Shown: positions 1 to 6,330 of the stretch, in pieces
Numbering within the stretch: the stretch's first letter is position 1
How the letters are laid out: the number at the start of each line of letters is the position of its first letter
Assembly: GCA_955652545.1 (NCBI GenBank)
Contig: CATPCA010000104.1
Coordinates: 1-7,478, forward strand
Origin: Candidatus Dormiibacterota bacterium
GTDB lineage: Bacteria > Chloroflexota > Dormibacteria > UBA8260
Reading direction: 5' to 3'
Length of the DNA: 7,478 nucleotides
Position numbers and translations under genes: made by a program
The notes under the pieces: model-generated
What the model saw: the letters and a program-made list of their open reading frames with translations, nothing else
The model's database searches: none
What the model was told of the DNA's origin: nothing

Positions 1-1452
1 CGGGGGAACAGGTGCCCCCCAAGGCAGCCCCCACAGCGGTGTCAGCTCCGGCAACCTGGAGTCGCTCGTGCTGACGTGGAGGGTGCGGCGCACCAGGGAC
101 ACCCCGGTGGCGGCGACGAGGAGCACCGCCAGTGGCGTCAGTGACACCACCAGCACATGGAACGGCCAGACCATCGGCAGCACCGCAATCGCCACCAGGG
201 CCGCCGCCGCAAGACCGCGGTGCCCGACGGCGTCCCGGCGGCGCCAGAGCACGGCCGCGGTGGCCACGGTGAGCACGCTGCCCGCGATCGGTGACACCAC
301 GAATGCCGCGATCACCACTGCAGCGGCGGCAAGCGCCCGCACCAGGTCGCGCTGGTGCAGCTGCACCGCGTTGGCGCCCACCACCAGGGCGAGCAGGGGG
401 AAGAGCAGCACGTCGTCGTTGGGGTGAGCGTACGGCGTTGCCACCAACCACAGCGCCAGGCCCGCGCACATCCCCAGGGCGATGCGGGTGTCGGCCGCCA
501 GCGCCAGCGCCGCGCGGCTCCGCGCCCACCAGCCCGCGAACCCGAGGGTCGCCACAGCGCCGAGAGCGGTGACCCCGGCGGCGATCACGCCGCCGCCCGG
601 AAGGTGCTCGAACATCCCCGGCAATCCGGAGAGGTCGGGTTGGACTGTCGAGATCCGGCCGCCGAAGGCGAAAAGGTGGGACAGGAAGCGCGCCGTCGAC
701 CCCGGCATGAGGATCTCGCCACCGGCGATCATGGCCGTCGCCGTCGCACCGGCCGCGACCACAGCTCGCGTGGCGGCGCCGCGGTCAGGGAGCTGAGACA
801 CCGCCAGCAAGAGCGGCAGCGGCCAGAGGATGTGCGGTTTGATCAGCGCCGCGCCTGTGCAGAGGGCGCCGGCGAGGCCGGGGTGGCGGCGCATCGACAG
901 GGCCATGGCGGCGATGACCATGCCCAGCAGCAGCAGGTCGAACTGCCCGCTGTACACACCGAGCAGCGCGGGCCAGGACAGCACGGCGAGAACCGCCCAG
1001 GGCGCGGAGCCGCGCCAGCCCCAACGACGCAGCCAGGCGAACAGGGCGATGGCGGCGGCGATCATCCCCAGCGCGGCGGCGAGCGCATAGCTTGCCCAGA
1101 ACGACAGTGCCGTCAGAGGCTGCAGCGCCCACGCCACGATCGGCAGGTTGACGAAGTCATCCAGTGACGGTTGCACGACCGCGTAGTGATCAGCGGCCTG
1201 CTCGGCGGGATGGACGAGGACCGGGTCGTAGGGGTTGCCTCCGTGCCCGACCACCGTCGCGGCCGCATAGAAGACACGCCAGTCATCGGCGAGGCCGTAG
1301 GACTGGGGTGGGAACATGCGTGAGGCCGAGAACACGGCGAAAGAGAGCACCAGCACCGCGAGGATGCCGAGTGCCAGTCTCGGCCGGCCGCCCCCCTGCG
1401 CGCGCTCCGACTCCCGACGGTCGGTGCCCCTGGCGGGCACGAGGACGGTCAC
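1..1452 (-). CDS. GT87-family (DUF2029) GT-C integral membrane glycosyltransferase, C-terminus cut by window edge
   Basis: The frame from a GTG at 1452-1450 stays open for 484 codons to position 1, so the stop lies outside the window. It encodes a polytopic membrane protein with a short charged N-terminal tail (about residues 1-25) and some ten or more hydrophobic segments. GT87-like features, in order: an extracytoplasmic loop with two Asp (DDWRVFYAAA, residues 56-65), then GGNPYDP (71-77), YSGQFDLLLL (167-176), a Lys-Pro pair (KPH, 205-207) and a late PYAHPNDD (340-347). Family members such as mycobacterial PimE transfer a sugar, usually mannose, from a polyprenyl-phosphate donor to a lipid or glycan acceptor outside the membrane; the loop Asp is the likely catalytic base by analogy. 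At 484 residues the protein is already at usual family length, so little should be missing. No Shine-Dalgarno precedes the GTG, but a -10-like box ends 7 nt upstream, suggesting a leaderless message. It lies 93 nt after the PIG-V-like gene on the same strand. Sugar and acceptor cannot be told. Confidence 0.85.
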   Translation of the reverse strand, partial: MTVLVPARGTDRRESERAQGGGRPRLALGILAVLVLSFAVFSASRMFPPQSYGLADDWRVFYAAATVVGHGGNPYDPVLVHPAEQAADHYAVVQPSLDDFVNLPIVAWALQPLTALSFWASYALAAALGMIAAAIALFAWLRRWGWRGSAPWAVLAVLSWPALLGVYSGQFDLLLLGMVIAAMALSMRRHPGLAGALCTGAALIKPHILWPLPLLLAVSQLPDRGAATRAVVAAGATATAMIAGGEILMPGSTARFLSHLFAFGGRISTVQPDLSGLPGMFEHLPGGGVIAAGVTALGAVATLGFAGWWARSRAALALAADTRIALGMCAGLALWLVATPYAHPNDDVLLFPLLALVVGANAVQLHQRDLVRALAAAAVVIAAFVVSPIAGSVLTVATAAVLWRRRDAVGHRGLAAAALVAIAVLPMVWPFHVLVVSLTPLAVLLVAATGVSLVRRTLHVSTSDSRLPELTPLWGLPWGAPVPP

Positions 1453-1459
1453 GCCAGCG

Positions 1460-1465
1460 ATCGTA
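1460..1465 (-). promoter_or_regulatory. Predicted -10 box of a leaderless promoter for the GT87 gene
   Basis: Read on the minus strand the hexamer is TACGAT, matching the TANNNT form of -10 boxes used by high-GC Gram-positive-type sigma factors. It ends 7 nt before the GTG start at 1452, so transcription would begin at or next to the start codon. No Shine-Dalgarno sequence lies between, which agrees with leaderless translation. No good -35 hexamer is seen at 16-19 nt spacing. Confidence 0.5.
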
Positions 1466-1545
1466 GGCCCGCCGGGCCGCCGCGGCCGGTCGCCTGTCTG
1501 TGACAACTTCGCGCCGACGCGGCACGACGGCGGACCCGGCCCAAC

Positions 1546-2742
1546 TCAGCCCGCCCAGCCTCCGTGTGTGTAGGTCCAGGCGAAGATGCCGGCCGCGGGA
1601 AGCGACACCGCAACCAGGAAGACCCTCAACCAGGTGTAACGGGCAGCCAGCACCCCGCCGGCGATGAAGAGCGGGAATGCGTCGAGCGTCCAGCGCGAGG
1701 TGCCGACCAGCGAGGTGGTGGATGTGAACACGGCCAGCTGGACTGCGAGCAGCACAGCGTAGGAACGGCGCAGCCGCCGCCAGGCATACACGGTGGCCAC
1801 CGCCAGGAGGGCGACGCAGGCGAGGTCGAGGATGCTCGCGGCGTCGTTGATGCCCAGCGTCGGCAACGGGTTGAACGCGTTCCCCACCGCCACCCACGGC
1901 GCCGCGAAATGGCGACCGACCCAGTCCTGCTGCGCCCCCAGGAAGCGCAGCGGGTCCCCGAAGACCATCCAGTAGAAGAGGGCCAGGCCGGCGGCCCCGA
2001 GCGCAGGTCCGACTGCGAGCTTGGCGAGCACCACCAATCGCGCCCGCACCATCGGCGCGGTCACGGCCAGGGCCTCGATGGCGAGCGGAACCGCGAACAC
2101 GATCGAGTACAGCTTGGTCATGGTCGCGAGGCCGACGAGCACTCCTGCCAGCAGCGGCCGCCCGGAACGCATCGCCAGGAACGCCCACACCACCTCGGCG
2201 AGGACCACGGGCTCGGCGTAGGGGGCACCGAGGAAGACGGCTGTCGGGAAGATCAGCAGCAGCATCACCGAGACGCGGGCGGCGCGGGCACCGAAGTCGA
2301 TCTCGACGAGCCGGTGCAGCCCGACGGCGGCGAGGGCAAGTGCCAGCGAGACGACGATCAGTCCCGCCACCAGGACGCTGGTGTTGGTGGCCAACGCGGC
2401 GACATGCATGACGCCGGGCAGCAGGGGCTGGAAGGCAGCGCTGCTGAGGACGTGCGCGCCCTGGGGGATCTCCGCCCAGGCGCGGAAGCCGGACTGCGCG
2501 ATCGCCAGTTGCCACTGGGCATCCCACTTGTCCCAGGGCCGGGCGATCGCGCCGGGGTCGGCGAGGATGACGCGCACGGCCGAGGAGCCGTAGAGCCCGA
2601 GCAGCACGAACGCCCCTGCGGCCATTCGGAATGCCAGCACGAATCCGAGTCCAAAGCGGACGGAGCTCGGCCAGCCCGACCGCACGGCCGCGCTGGAGGT
2701 CCCGACCGCCGATGTTGGGGGCGCGGCGACAGCACTCACCAC
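1546..2742 (-). CDS. PIG-V-like GT-C membrane mannosyltransferase
   Basis: This 398-residue polytopic membrane protein shows the layout of the PIG-V/Mannosyl_trans2 group. After the first membrane segment (about 33-52) comes an extracytoplasmic loop with RPWDKWDAQWQLAIAQSGF (68-86), then FQPLLPGVMH (104-113), APYAEPVVL (173-181), the cytoplasmic-side GLATMTKLYS (204-213), WMVFGDPLRF (258-267) and a C-terminal SRWTLDAFPLF (349-359). These match the family pattern WD..W...IA..G, F.PL.P, YSE/YAE, and a late Arg followed by FP. Family members use a polyprenyl- or dolichyl-phosphate mannose donor and add mannose outside the cytoplasm; the acidic loop Asp residues are probable catalytic residues. 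Where relatives have WY after the WD motif, this protein has WQ (Q77). The start is uncertain: two consecutive GTG codons (2742 and 2739) have no clear Shine-Dalgarno sequence, and the first 25 residues are Ala/Ser/Pro-rich linker. It lies 116 nt after the acyltransferase gene. Sugar and acceptor are unknown. Confidence 0.8.
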   Translation of the reverse strand: MVSAVAAPPTSAVGTSSAAVRSGWPSSVRFGLGFVLAFRMAAGAFVLLGLYGSSAVRVILADPGAIARPWDKWDAQWQLAIAQSGFRAWAEIPQGAHVLSSAAFQPLLPGVMHVAALATNTSVLVAGLIVVSLALALAAVGLHRLVEIDFGARAARVSVMLLLIFPTAVFLGAPYAEPVVLAEVVWAFLAMRSGRPLLAGVLVGLATMTKLYSIVFAVPLAIEALAVTAPMVRARLVVLAKLAVGPALGAAGLALFYWMVFGDPLRFLGAQQDWVGRHFAAPWVAVGNAFNPLPTLGINDAASILDLACVALLAVATVYAWRRLRRSYAVLLAVQLAVFTSTTSLVGTSRWTLDAFPLFIAGGVLAARYTWLRVFLVAVSLPAAGIFAWTYTHGGWAG

Positions 2743-2784
2743 GACGACTGTGGGCCAGGATCGCGCTACCGGGGCGACGCTCGC

Positions 2785-2815
2785 CGCGCCTGTAGCCGAC
2801 GCGTCACGCGCCTGT
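2785..2815. repeat. Direct 9-bp repeat flanking an 8-bp palindrome between acyltransferase and PIG-V-like genes
   Basis: CGCGCCTGT occurs at 2785-2793 and again at 2807-2815, 22 bp apart (two helical turns). Between them lies the perfect palindrome GACGCGTC (2798-2805). It sits in the 116-nt gap upstream of the PIG-V-like gene, where a transcription factor could bind. In DNA this GC-rich such short repeats can arise by chance, and I see no recognisable -10 next to it, so an operator role is only a possibility. The rest of 2743-2858 shows a weak 5-bp hairpin (2773-2785) and no terminator. Confidence 0.25.
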
Positions 2816-2858
2816 GCGAGCCGGGTTCAGCAGCGCTGGACACTTGCTTGCAGTCGGG

Positions 2859-3983
2859 TCACCCCGCTGCGGAGCGTGGCGAGGATGCTCGCGTTCGCGG
2901 CAGAGCGGGAGCTCGTCGCGACACCCCGAGGCTGACCGCCAGTGGGGTCGCTCGGAGGAGCAGTGACGCCAGCGTCGCGGCCAGCAGCCCGCCGATGGTG
3001 AGCACGAGGAAGCCGAGGAAGGACAGCGGCAGCCCCGGGTTGAGCAGTGCTGAGATCTGCCGCCCGATGGCGAACACCAGGATGGGGTGGAGGATGTAGA
3101 TGCCCAGCGAGTTGTCGCTGAGCAGGGTGATGCCCGCGGCCAGGGGACCACCGATCGATATCAGCGGTCTGCCCACCAGCCACACCAGTGCGGCAATGGC
3201 CAGGACGAAGACAGGCTCCTGGGGCAGGAGGAACGCCCCGGTGCCGATCTGGAAGTCGCCGTGGGGAGCGCTGCCGTACGTCACCGCGATCATCAGCCAG
3301 CCGCTGATCGCCACCACCGCCGCGGCGCCGAGCACCGGCAGCCAGCGCACCTCGGACGGCTCACCGCGGCGGACCAGGGTGCGGCCCGCGGCGACCCCGA
3401 CCGCGAAGTACCCGATCCAGAAGGGGAGCAGCTGAAAGCCGTGCCAGAGAAAGAACTGGTCGACGCCGATCGGCATGGGACCGTAGAGGCGGTAGAGGCA
3501 CAAAGCCGTCTGCAATGCCAATGCCGCCGCCGCCCACCACCACATGTGGCGGCGCGGCCACAACAGGTAGACCAGGTACATCTGGGGGATGAGCAGCAGG
3601 AACCAGAGGTGGCCGGCGCCGTAGATGAGGAAGTTGACGACGCCGATGACGTTGTGCTCGGGGTCGGTGCTGAAGAACCAACCGAACACTGCGTAGACGG
3701 GGGCCCACGCCAGCCAGGGGACCAGGCTGCGTGAGAAGCGCCGGCGCAGGAAGTCCCCGGCGCGCAACGGGCTGCCCCCGTACTGGTAGCTGAGCAGCAC
3801 GCCGGTGAGGAGCATGAACGCCGGCACCGCGAAGCGGCTGAGTGTGTCGAGGTTGTCGAAGAGCGCCGCGCTGGGCGGCCAGTGGGTGGTGTGGATGACA
3901 ACGACGAACACCGTCGCGAGGGCGCGCAGCGCAACGGCGGACTGCAGGCGTGCCGGACGCGACGGGGCGGTTGTCTCGGTCAT
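2859..3983 (-). CDS. Membrane acyltransferase, Acyl_transf_3 family (O-acyl/O-acetyltransferase)
   Basis: From the ATG at 3983 this is a 374-residue protein with about ten membrane segments, the usual family size. Seen motifs: Arg20 and His31 in the first membrane segment (LRALATVFVVVIHTTHW, 19-35), equivalent to the family's R...H active-site pair; FAVPAFMLLTG (51-61); an Arg-rich cytoplasmic loop RRRFSRSLVPW (80-90); GHLWFLLL (124-131); and SDNSLGIYILHP (289-300). Such proteins (OafA, NolL, fucose O-acetylase types) move acetyl or other short acyl groups across the membrane onto polysaccharide, lipopolysaccharide or glycolipid sugars. An upstream in-frame ATG (4034) would add 17 residues and overlap the permease gene by 47 nt. 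I prefer 3983 because it follows the permease stop by only 4 nt and the family homology begins soon after it. This spacing suggests translational coupling in an operon. The last 25 residues are an Arg/Ala/Ser-rich, probably disordered cytoplasmic tail. The substrate is unknown; the neighbouring glycosyltransferases suggest an envelope glycan. Confidence 0.88.
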   Translation of the reverse strand: MTETTAPSRPARLQSAVALRALATVFVVVIHTTHWPPSAALFDNLDTLSRFAVPAFMLLTGVLLSYQYGGSPLRAGDFLRRRFSRSLVPWLAWAPVYAVFGWFFSTDPEHNVIGVVNFLIYGAGHLWFLLLIPQMYLVYLLWPRRHMWWWAAAALALQTALCLYRLYGPMPIGVDQFFLWHGFQLLPFWIGYFAVGVAAGRTLVRRGEPSEVRWLPVLGAAAVVAISGWLMIAVTYGSAPHGDFQIGTGAFLLPQEPVFVLAIAALVWLVGRPLISIGGPLAAGITLLSDNSLGIYILHPILVFAIGRQISALLNPGLPLSFLGFLVLTIGGLLAATLASLLLRATPLAVSLGVSRRAPALPRTRASSPRSAAG

Positions 3984-3987
3984 GCCG

Positions 3988-5175
3988 TCAACGGGGTTGC
4001 TGTCGGCGGCCGCCCTGGGTCGGGCCGGCCCCATGGACGGGCGACAGGGGCGTGTAGGCGCGCGCGAACGCCTCTGTGTTGCGGCCCTGCGTGTGGTGGA
4101 TGTACGGGACGATGACGCGCAGCACCAGGACCTGGAGGGCGGACGCCACCGGGACGGCGAGGAGCGCCCCGATCAGCCCCTCCAGCGCACCGCCGATGAG
4201 CAGCGACATCACCACCGCGAGGGCTGGAAGCGACACCACGCGGTTCATGACCATGGGAACGACCAGGTTGGCGTCGAGCAGCTGGATGACCAGGAGGACG
4301 ACGACCACCAACACCGCGTGACCGGGGCCGATCGTCAGGGCGAGCAGTAGCGGAGGCACGATGCCGAGGAACGGCCCGACCAACGGGATCGCCGCAGTGA
4401 GGCCGGCGAAGATTCCCAGCAGGACAGGGCTGGGCAGGCCGATCACCGTGGTCGCCACGCCGGTCAGCACCCCGACGACGACCATGTTGATGGCCGTCGC
4501 GCGCAGGAATCCACCCATTCGCAGCCCCATCTCGCGGAAGACGTCGGCTGCGAGTGCCTGGTGGTGGACGGGCAGCAGGTCAACGACGAACGCCTTGAGG
4601 CGATCGGCCGTGACCAGCCAGAGGAAGCCGATCACCAGCACCAGCACCAGGTTGACGAGCACGCTGACGATGTAGCCGCCAATGGTCAGCAGGACGTTCT
4701 TGGCGGTGTCGAGGCTCCCGGCCAGGGTGTTGCCGACGTTGGGAGCTCCGGTACCGCCGAGGTTGAGCTGCTGCTGCCAGGAGGTGATGGTCGATTGGAT
4801 CTTCGATTGGTAGCTGGGCAGGTTCTGCGCCAGCGACTTCGCCTCGTCGACGATCGGCTGCACGAACAGCGTGATCAGCAGGGCGAGCACCGCGATGAGC
4901 CCGATGTACACGATGGCGATCGCTGCAGGACGGGGCAGCTTCATCTCGATGTGGAGACGGTTGACGAGTGGCCGCACGCCTTCGGCAAAGACGATGGCGA
5001 CGAGGATGATCAGCAGCAGGCTGACCACCGAGGCGACCAGCGTCAGCAGCCCGAGGATGGCGATGACGATCAGTGCGGCCACGACCAGGGTGCGGACCGA
5101 GACGGCGGGGCGGACCACGACAACCGGCGCAGCCACGGCGGCGGCGGGCACCTCGGGGGCCGCTGGCTCGGGCAT
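3988..5175 (-). CDS. AI-2E family transporter (PerM/TqsA-like membrane permease)
   Basis: This 395-residue protein has the AI-2E (UPF0118) family layout. An Ala/Pro/Val N-terminal tail (1-27) is followed by paired membrane segments (about 28-63), a further segment (about 84-106), and a long soluble region with amphipathic helices (107-160, containing SWQQQL). The conserved membrane core follows: GFLRATAINM (222-231), AAIPLVGPFLGIVPP (261-275), QLLDANLVVPMVMNRVVSLP (298-317) and GALLAVPVASALQVL (336-350). Members export autoinducer-2 (TqsA), exchange Na+ or Li+ for H+, or have no known substrate, so the family name does not imply quorum sensing here. Length is typical. The ATG at 5175 has no Shine-Dalgarno sequence, but a TANNNT box ends 6 nt upstream, so the message is probably leaderless. 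The stop is 4 nt before the acyltransferase start, making this the first gene of at least a two-gene operon. It is transcribed divergently from the aldo/keto reductase. Confidence 0.92.
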   Translation of the reverse strand: MPEPAAPEVPAAAVAAPVVVVRPAVSVRTLVVAALIVIAILGLLTLVASVVSLLLIILVAIVFAEGVRPLVNRLHIEMKLPRPAAIAIVYIGLIAVLALLITLFVQPIVDEAKSLAQNLPSYQSKIQSTITSWQQQLNLGGTGAPNVGNTLAGSLDTAKNVLLTIGGYIVSVLVNLVLVLVIGFLWLVTADRLKAFVVDLLPVHHQALAADVFREMGLRMGGFLRATAINMVVVGVLTGVATTVIGLPSPVLLGIFAGLTAAIPLVGPFLGIVPPLLLALTIGPGHAVLVVVVLLVIQLLDANLVVPMVMNRVVSLPALAVVMSLLIGGALEGLIGALLAVPVASALQVLVLRVIVPYIHHTQGRNTEAFARAYTPLSPVHGAGPTQGGRRQQPR

Positions 5176-5181
5176 GGCGCG

Positions 5182-5187
5182 AGCCTA
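5182..5187 (-). promoter_or_regulatory. Predicted -10 box of a leaderless promoter for the AI-2E/acyltransferase operon
   Basis: On the minus strand the hexamer is TAGGCT (TANNNT). It spans -12 to -7 if the A of the ATG at 5175 is +1, which is the standard place for a -10 box. There is no Shine-Dalgarno sequence in the 6 nt between, so the transcript should start at the initiation codon. No consensus -35 is seen; a tandem 10-bp repeat occupies that region. Confidence 0.55.
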
Positions 5188-5197
5188 CCAGCGGTGG

Positions 5198-5217
5198 CCG
5201 GGTTCGGCCGGTTTCGG
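5198..5217. repeat. Tandem 10-bp repeat in the -35 region of the AI-2E promoter
   Basis: CCGGGTTCGG (5198-5207) is followed immediately by CCGGTTTCGG (5208-5217); the two copies differ at one base. They lie at about -23 to -42 from the predicted AI-2E start site and one helical turn apart, so a protein binding both copies would sit on one face of the DNA. This could be an operator controlling the permease operon, or chance in GC-rich DNA. The remainder of 5176-5298 holds an 8-bp palindrome CATCGATG (5221-5228) and no clear -10 for the divergent reductase gene. Confidence 0.35.
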
Positions 5218-5284
5218 ACGCATCGATGACAAGGGGTCGCCCCGGCATGGTTCGATTGACCGCGACATACCAGTGACGCCGAAC

Positions 5285-5291
5285 GAGGTGA
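5285..5291 (+). promoter_or_regulatory. Ribosome binding site of the aldo/keto reductase gene
   Basis: GAGGTGA is strongly complementary to the 16S rRNA 3' end and lies 7 nt before the ATG at 5299. It fixes the start of the reductase and contrasts with the divergent permease gene, which has no Shine-Dalgarno sequence. Confidence 0.75.
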
Positions 5292-5298
5292 CGCGCCG

Positions 5299-6258
5299 AT
5301 GAGCCGGCTGCCGCGCAGGGGCCTGGGGGACTCGGGGATCGAGGTTCCCATCGTCGGTGTCGGCTGCAACAACTTCGGCTCTCGACTCGACTACGAGCAC
5401 AGCGCACTGGTGGTGCGCACCGCTCTTGACGAGGGCACCGGTTTCTTCGACACGGCGGACGTCTATGGCCGTGGCGCCAGCGAGGAGTTCATCGGACGCG
5501 CCCTGGCGGAACGAAGAGACGAGGCGGTGATCGCCACCAAGTTCGGCATGTCGTTGGGGTCGCCTGAACGTCGCGGTGGCTCGCGGCGCTGGATCATCCA
5601 GGCGATCGACGACAGCCTGCGTCGCCTGCAGACAGATCGCATCGACCTCTACCAGCACCATGAACCGGATGACGCGACGCCGCTCGAGGAGACGCTCTCG
5701 ACTCTCGACGAGCTGGTCCGCCAGGGCAAGGTGCGCGCCATCGGTTGCTCCAACTACAGCGGCGCGCAGATCGCTGCCGCCGATGCGCTCAGCGCAGAGC
5801 ACGGCTGGGCTCGCTATGTCAGCGCACAGAACCAGTACAGCCTGCTCGACCGCGACGAGGTCGAGCTTGATGTGACTCCCGTCTGCGCCCGGCTCGGGCT
5901 GGGCATCCTCCCGTACTTCCCGCTGGCGAGCGGGTTGCTCACGGGCAAGTACCACCGCGGGGAAGAGCCGCCTGCGGGCACCAAGTTCGCCAACCACAAA
6001 GAGCGCGCCGCGGAGCGGATGATCGACGCCAACTTCGATGTCGTCGAGGCGCTGGAACGGTTCGCGCGCGATCGCGGCGTCGAACTGATCGACGTCGCCA
6101 TCGGTGGACTCGCCGCGCAGCCGCAGGTGGCGTCGGTGATCGCCGGCGCGATGTCGCCCGAACAGGTGATTGCGAACAGCCGGGCAGGGAGGTGGACGCC
6201 GACCAACGCGGACCTTGCCGAGATCGATCGGATGACGCGGGGCCGGCGAGCCCAGTGA
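5299..6258 (+). CDS. Aldo/keto reductase family oxidoreductase
   Basis: This 319-residue protein is a full-length NADPH-dependent aldo/keto reductase of the (beta/alpha)8 barrel fold. It has the N-terminal beta-hairpin with the LGDSGIEVP signature (9-17) and GVGCNNFG (20-27). The catalytic tetrad is complete: Asp51 and Tyr56 in FFDTADVYG (49-57), Lys81 in TKFG, and His121 in DLYQHHEPD (116-124). Further conserved parts are GKVRAIGCSNY (143-153), the strand with Gln177/Asn178 (SAQNQYSLL, 175-183), PYFPLASGLLTGKY (205-218) and the cofactor phosphate/adenine-binding C-terminal stretch (SVIAGAMSPEQVIAN, 279-293). It most resembles the YghZ/Kv-beta/Tas-like group that reduces aldehydes or ketones to alcohols; the real substrate cannot be told. 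At 268-275 the sequence AIGGLAAQ stands where relatives usually have an A-x-x-W-L pattern, which may alter helix packing near the cofactor. A strong ribosome binding site supports the ATG. It is followed 72 nt later by sucC on the same strand, with no obvious functional link. Confidence 0.93.
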   Translation: MSRLPRRGLGDSGIEVPIVGVGCNNFGSRLDYEHSALVVRTALDEGTGFFDTADVYGRGASEEFIGRALAERRDEAVIATKFGMSLGSPERRGGSRRWIIQAIDDSLRRLQTDRIDLYQHHEPDDATPLEETLSTLDELVRQGKVRAIGCSNYSGAQIAAADALSAEHGWARYVSAQNQYSLLDRDEVELDVTPVCARLGLGILPYFPLASGLLTGKYHRGEEPPAGTKFANHKERAAERMIDANFDVVEALERFARDRGVELIDVAIGGLAAQPQVASVIAGAMSPEQVIANSRAGRWTPTNADLAEIDRMTRGRRAQ

Positions 6259-6291
6259 CCGAGTCCACGCCGGGTGTCTGGATCGCGAGGC

Positions 6292-6297
6292 TAGACT
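6292..6297 (+). promoter_or_regulatory. Candidate -10 box for sucC
   Basis: TAGACT fits TANNNT and lies in the 72-nt gap after the reductase gene. A start about 7 nt downstream would give a leader of roughly 27 nt that contains the ribosome binding site. No convincing -35 is present, and read-through from the reductase gene is also possible because no terminator is visible in 6259-6330. Confidence 0.4.
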
Positions 6298-6318
6298 GAC
6301 GCGCCTGGCTCAGTGCAC

Positions 6319-6324
6319 AGGTGA
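6319..6324 (+). promoter_or_regulatory. Ribosome binding site that selects the TTG start of sucC
   Basis: AGGTGA matches the anti-Shine-Dalgarno sequence and lies 6 nt before the TTG at 6331. An upstream in-frame GTG at 6313 is followed two codons later by a TGA, so it cannot be the start, and the GTG at 6321 is in another frame. Confidence 0.65.
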
Positions 6325-6330
6325 GGCTCG

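Noticed and set aside
355..1167. Plus-strand open frame of 270 codons
   Set aside because: It is antisense to the GT87 gene and rich in Arg/Gln/His with no recognisable domain.
1466..1478. Palindrome GGCCCGCCGGGCC considered as a terminator between the two glycosyltransferase genes
   Set aside because: The central loop is a single base and no T-run follows on the minus strand; it cannot form an ordinary terminator hairpin.
1283..2527. Minus-strand open frame of 414 codons
   Set aside because: It overlaps the PIG-V-like gene and the GT87 gene start in another frame and reads as Arg/Pro/Ala-rich shadow sequence. The frames with membrane segments and family motifs are the real genes.
2773..2785. 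Short inverted repeat GGCGA-CGC-TCGCC
   Set aside because: A 5-bp stem without a T-run is expected by chance in DNA this GC-rich.
1564..3099. Plus-strand open frame of 511 codons
   Set aside because: It lies antisense to the PIG-V-like and acyltransferase genes and encodes a low-complexity, Gly/Arg/His/Asp/Gln-rich sequence with no motifs. It is a by-product of high third-position GC.
3988..5175. Quorum-sensing role for the AI-2E gene
   Set aside because: The family name derives from one member; most homologues have other or unknown substrates, and no luxS or AI-2 processing gene is in the window.
5256..5261. TTGACC as a -35 box for the aldo/keto reductase gene
   Set aside because: The sequence 16-19 nt downstream has no TANNNT or similar -10 hexamer.
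5185..5997. Minus-strand open frame of 270 codons
   Set aside because: It is antisense to the aldo/keto reductase and overlaps the divergent promoter region. The plus-strand frame has a full catalytic tetrad and a ribosome binding site.
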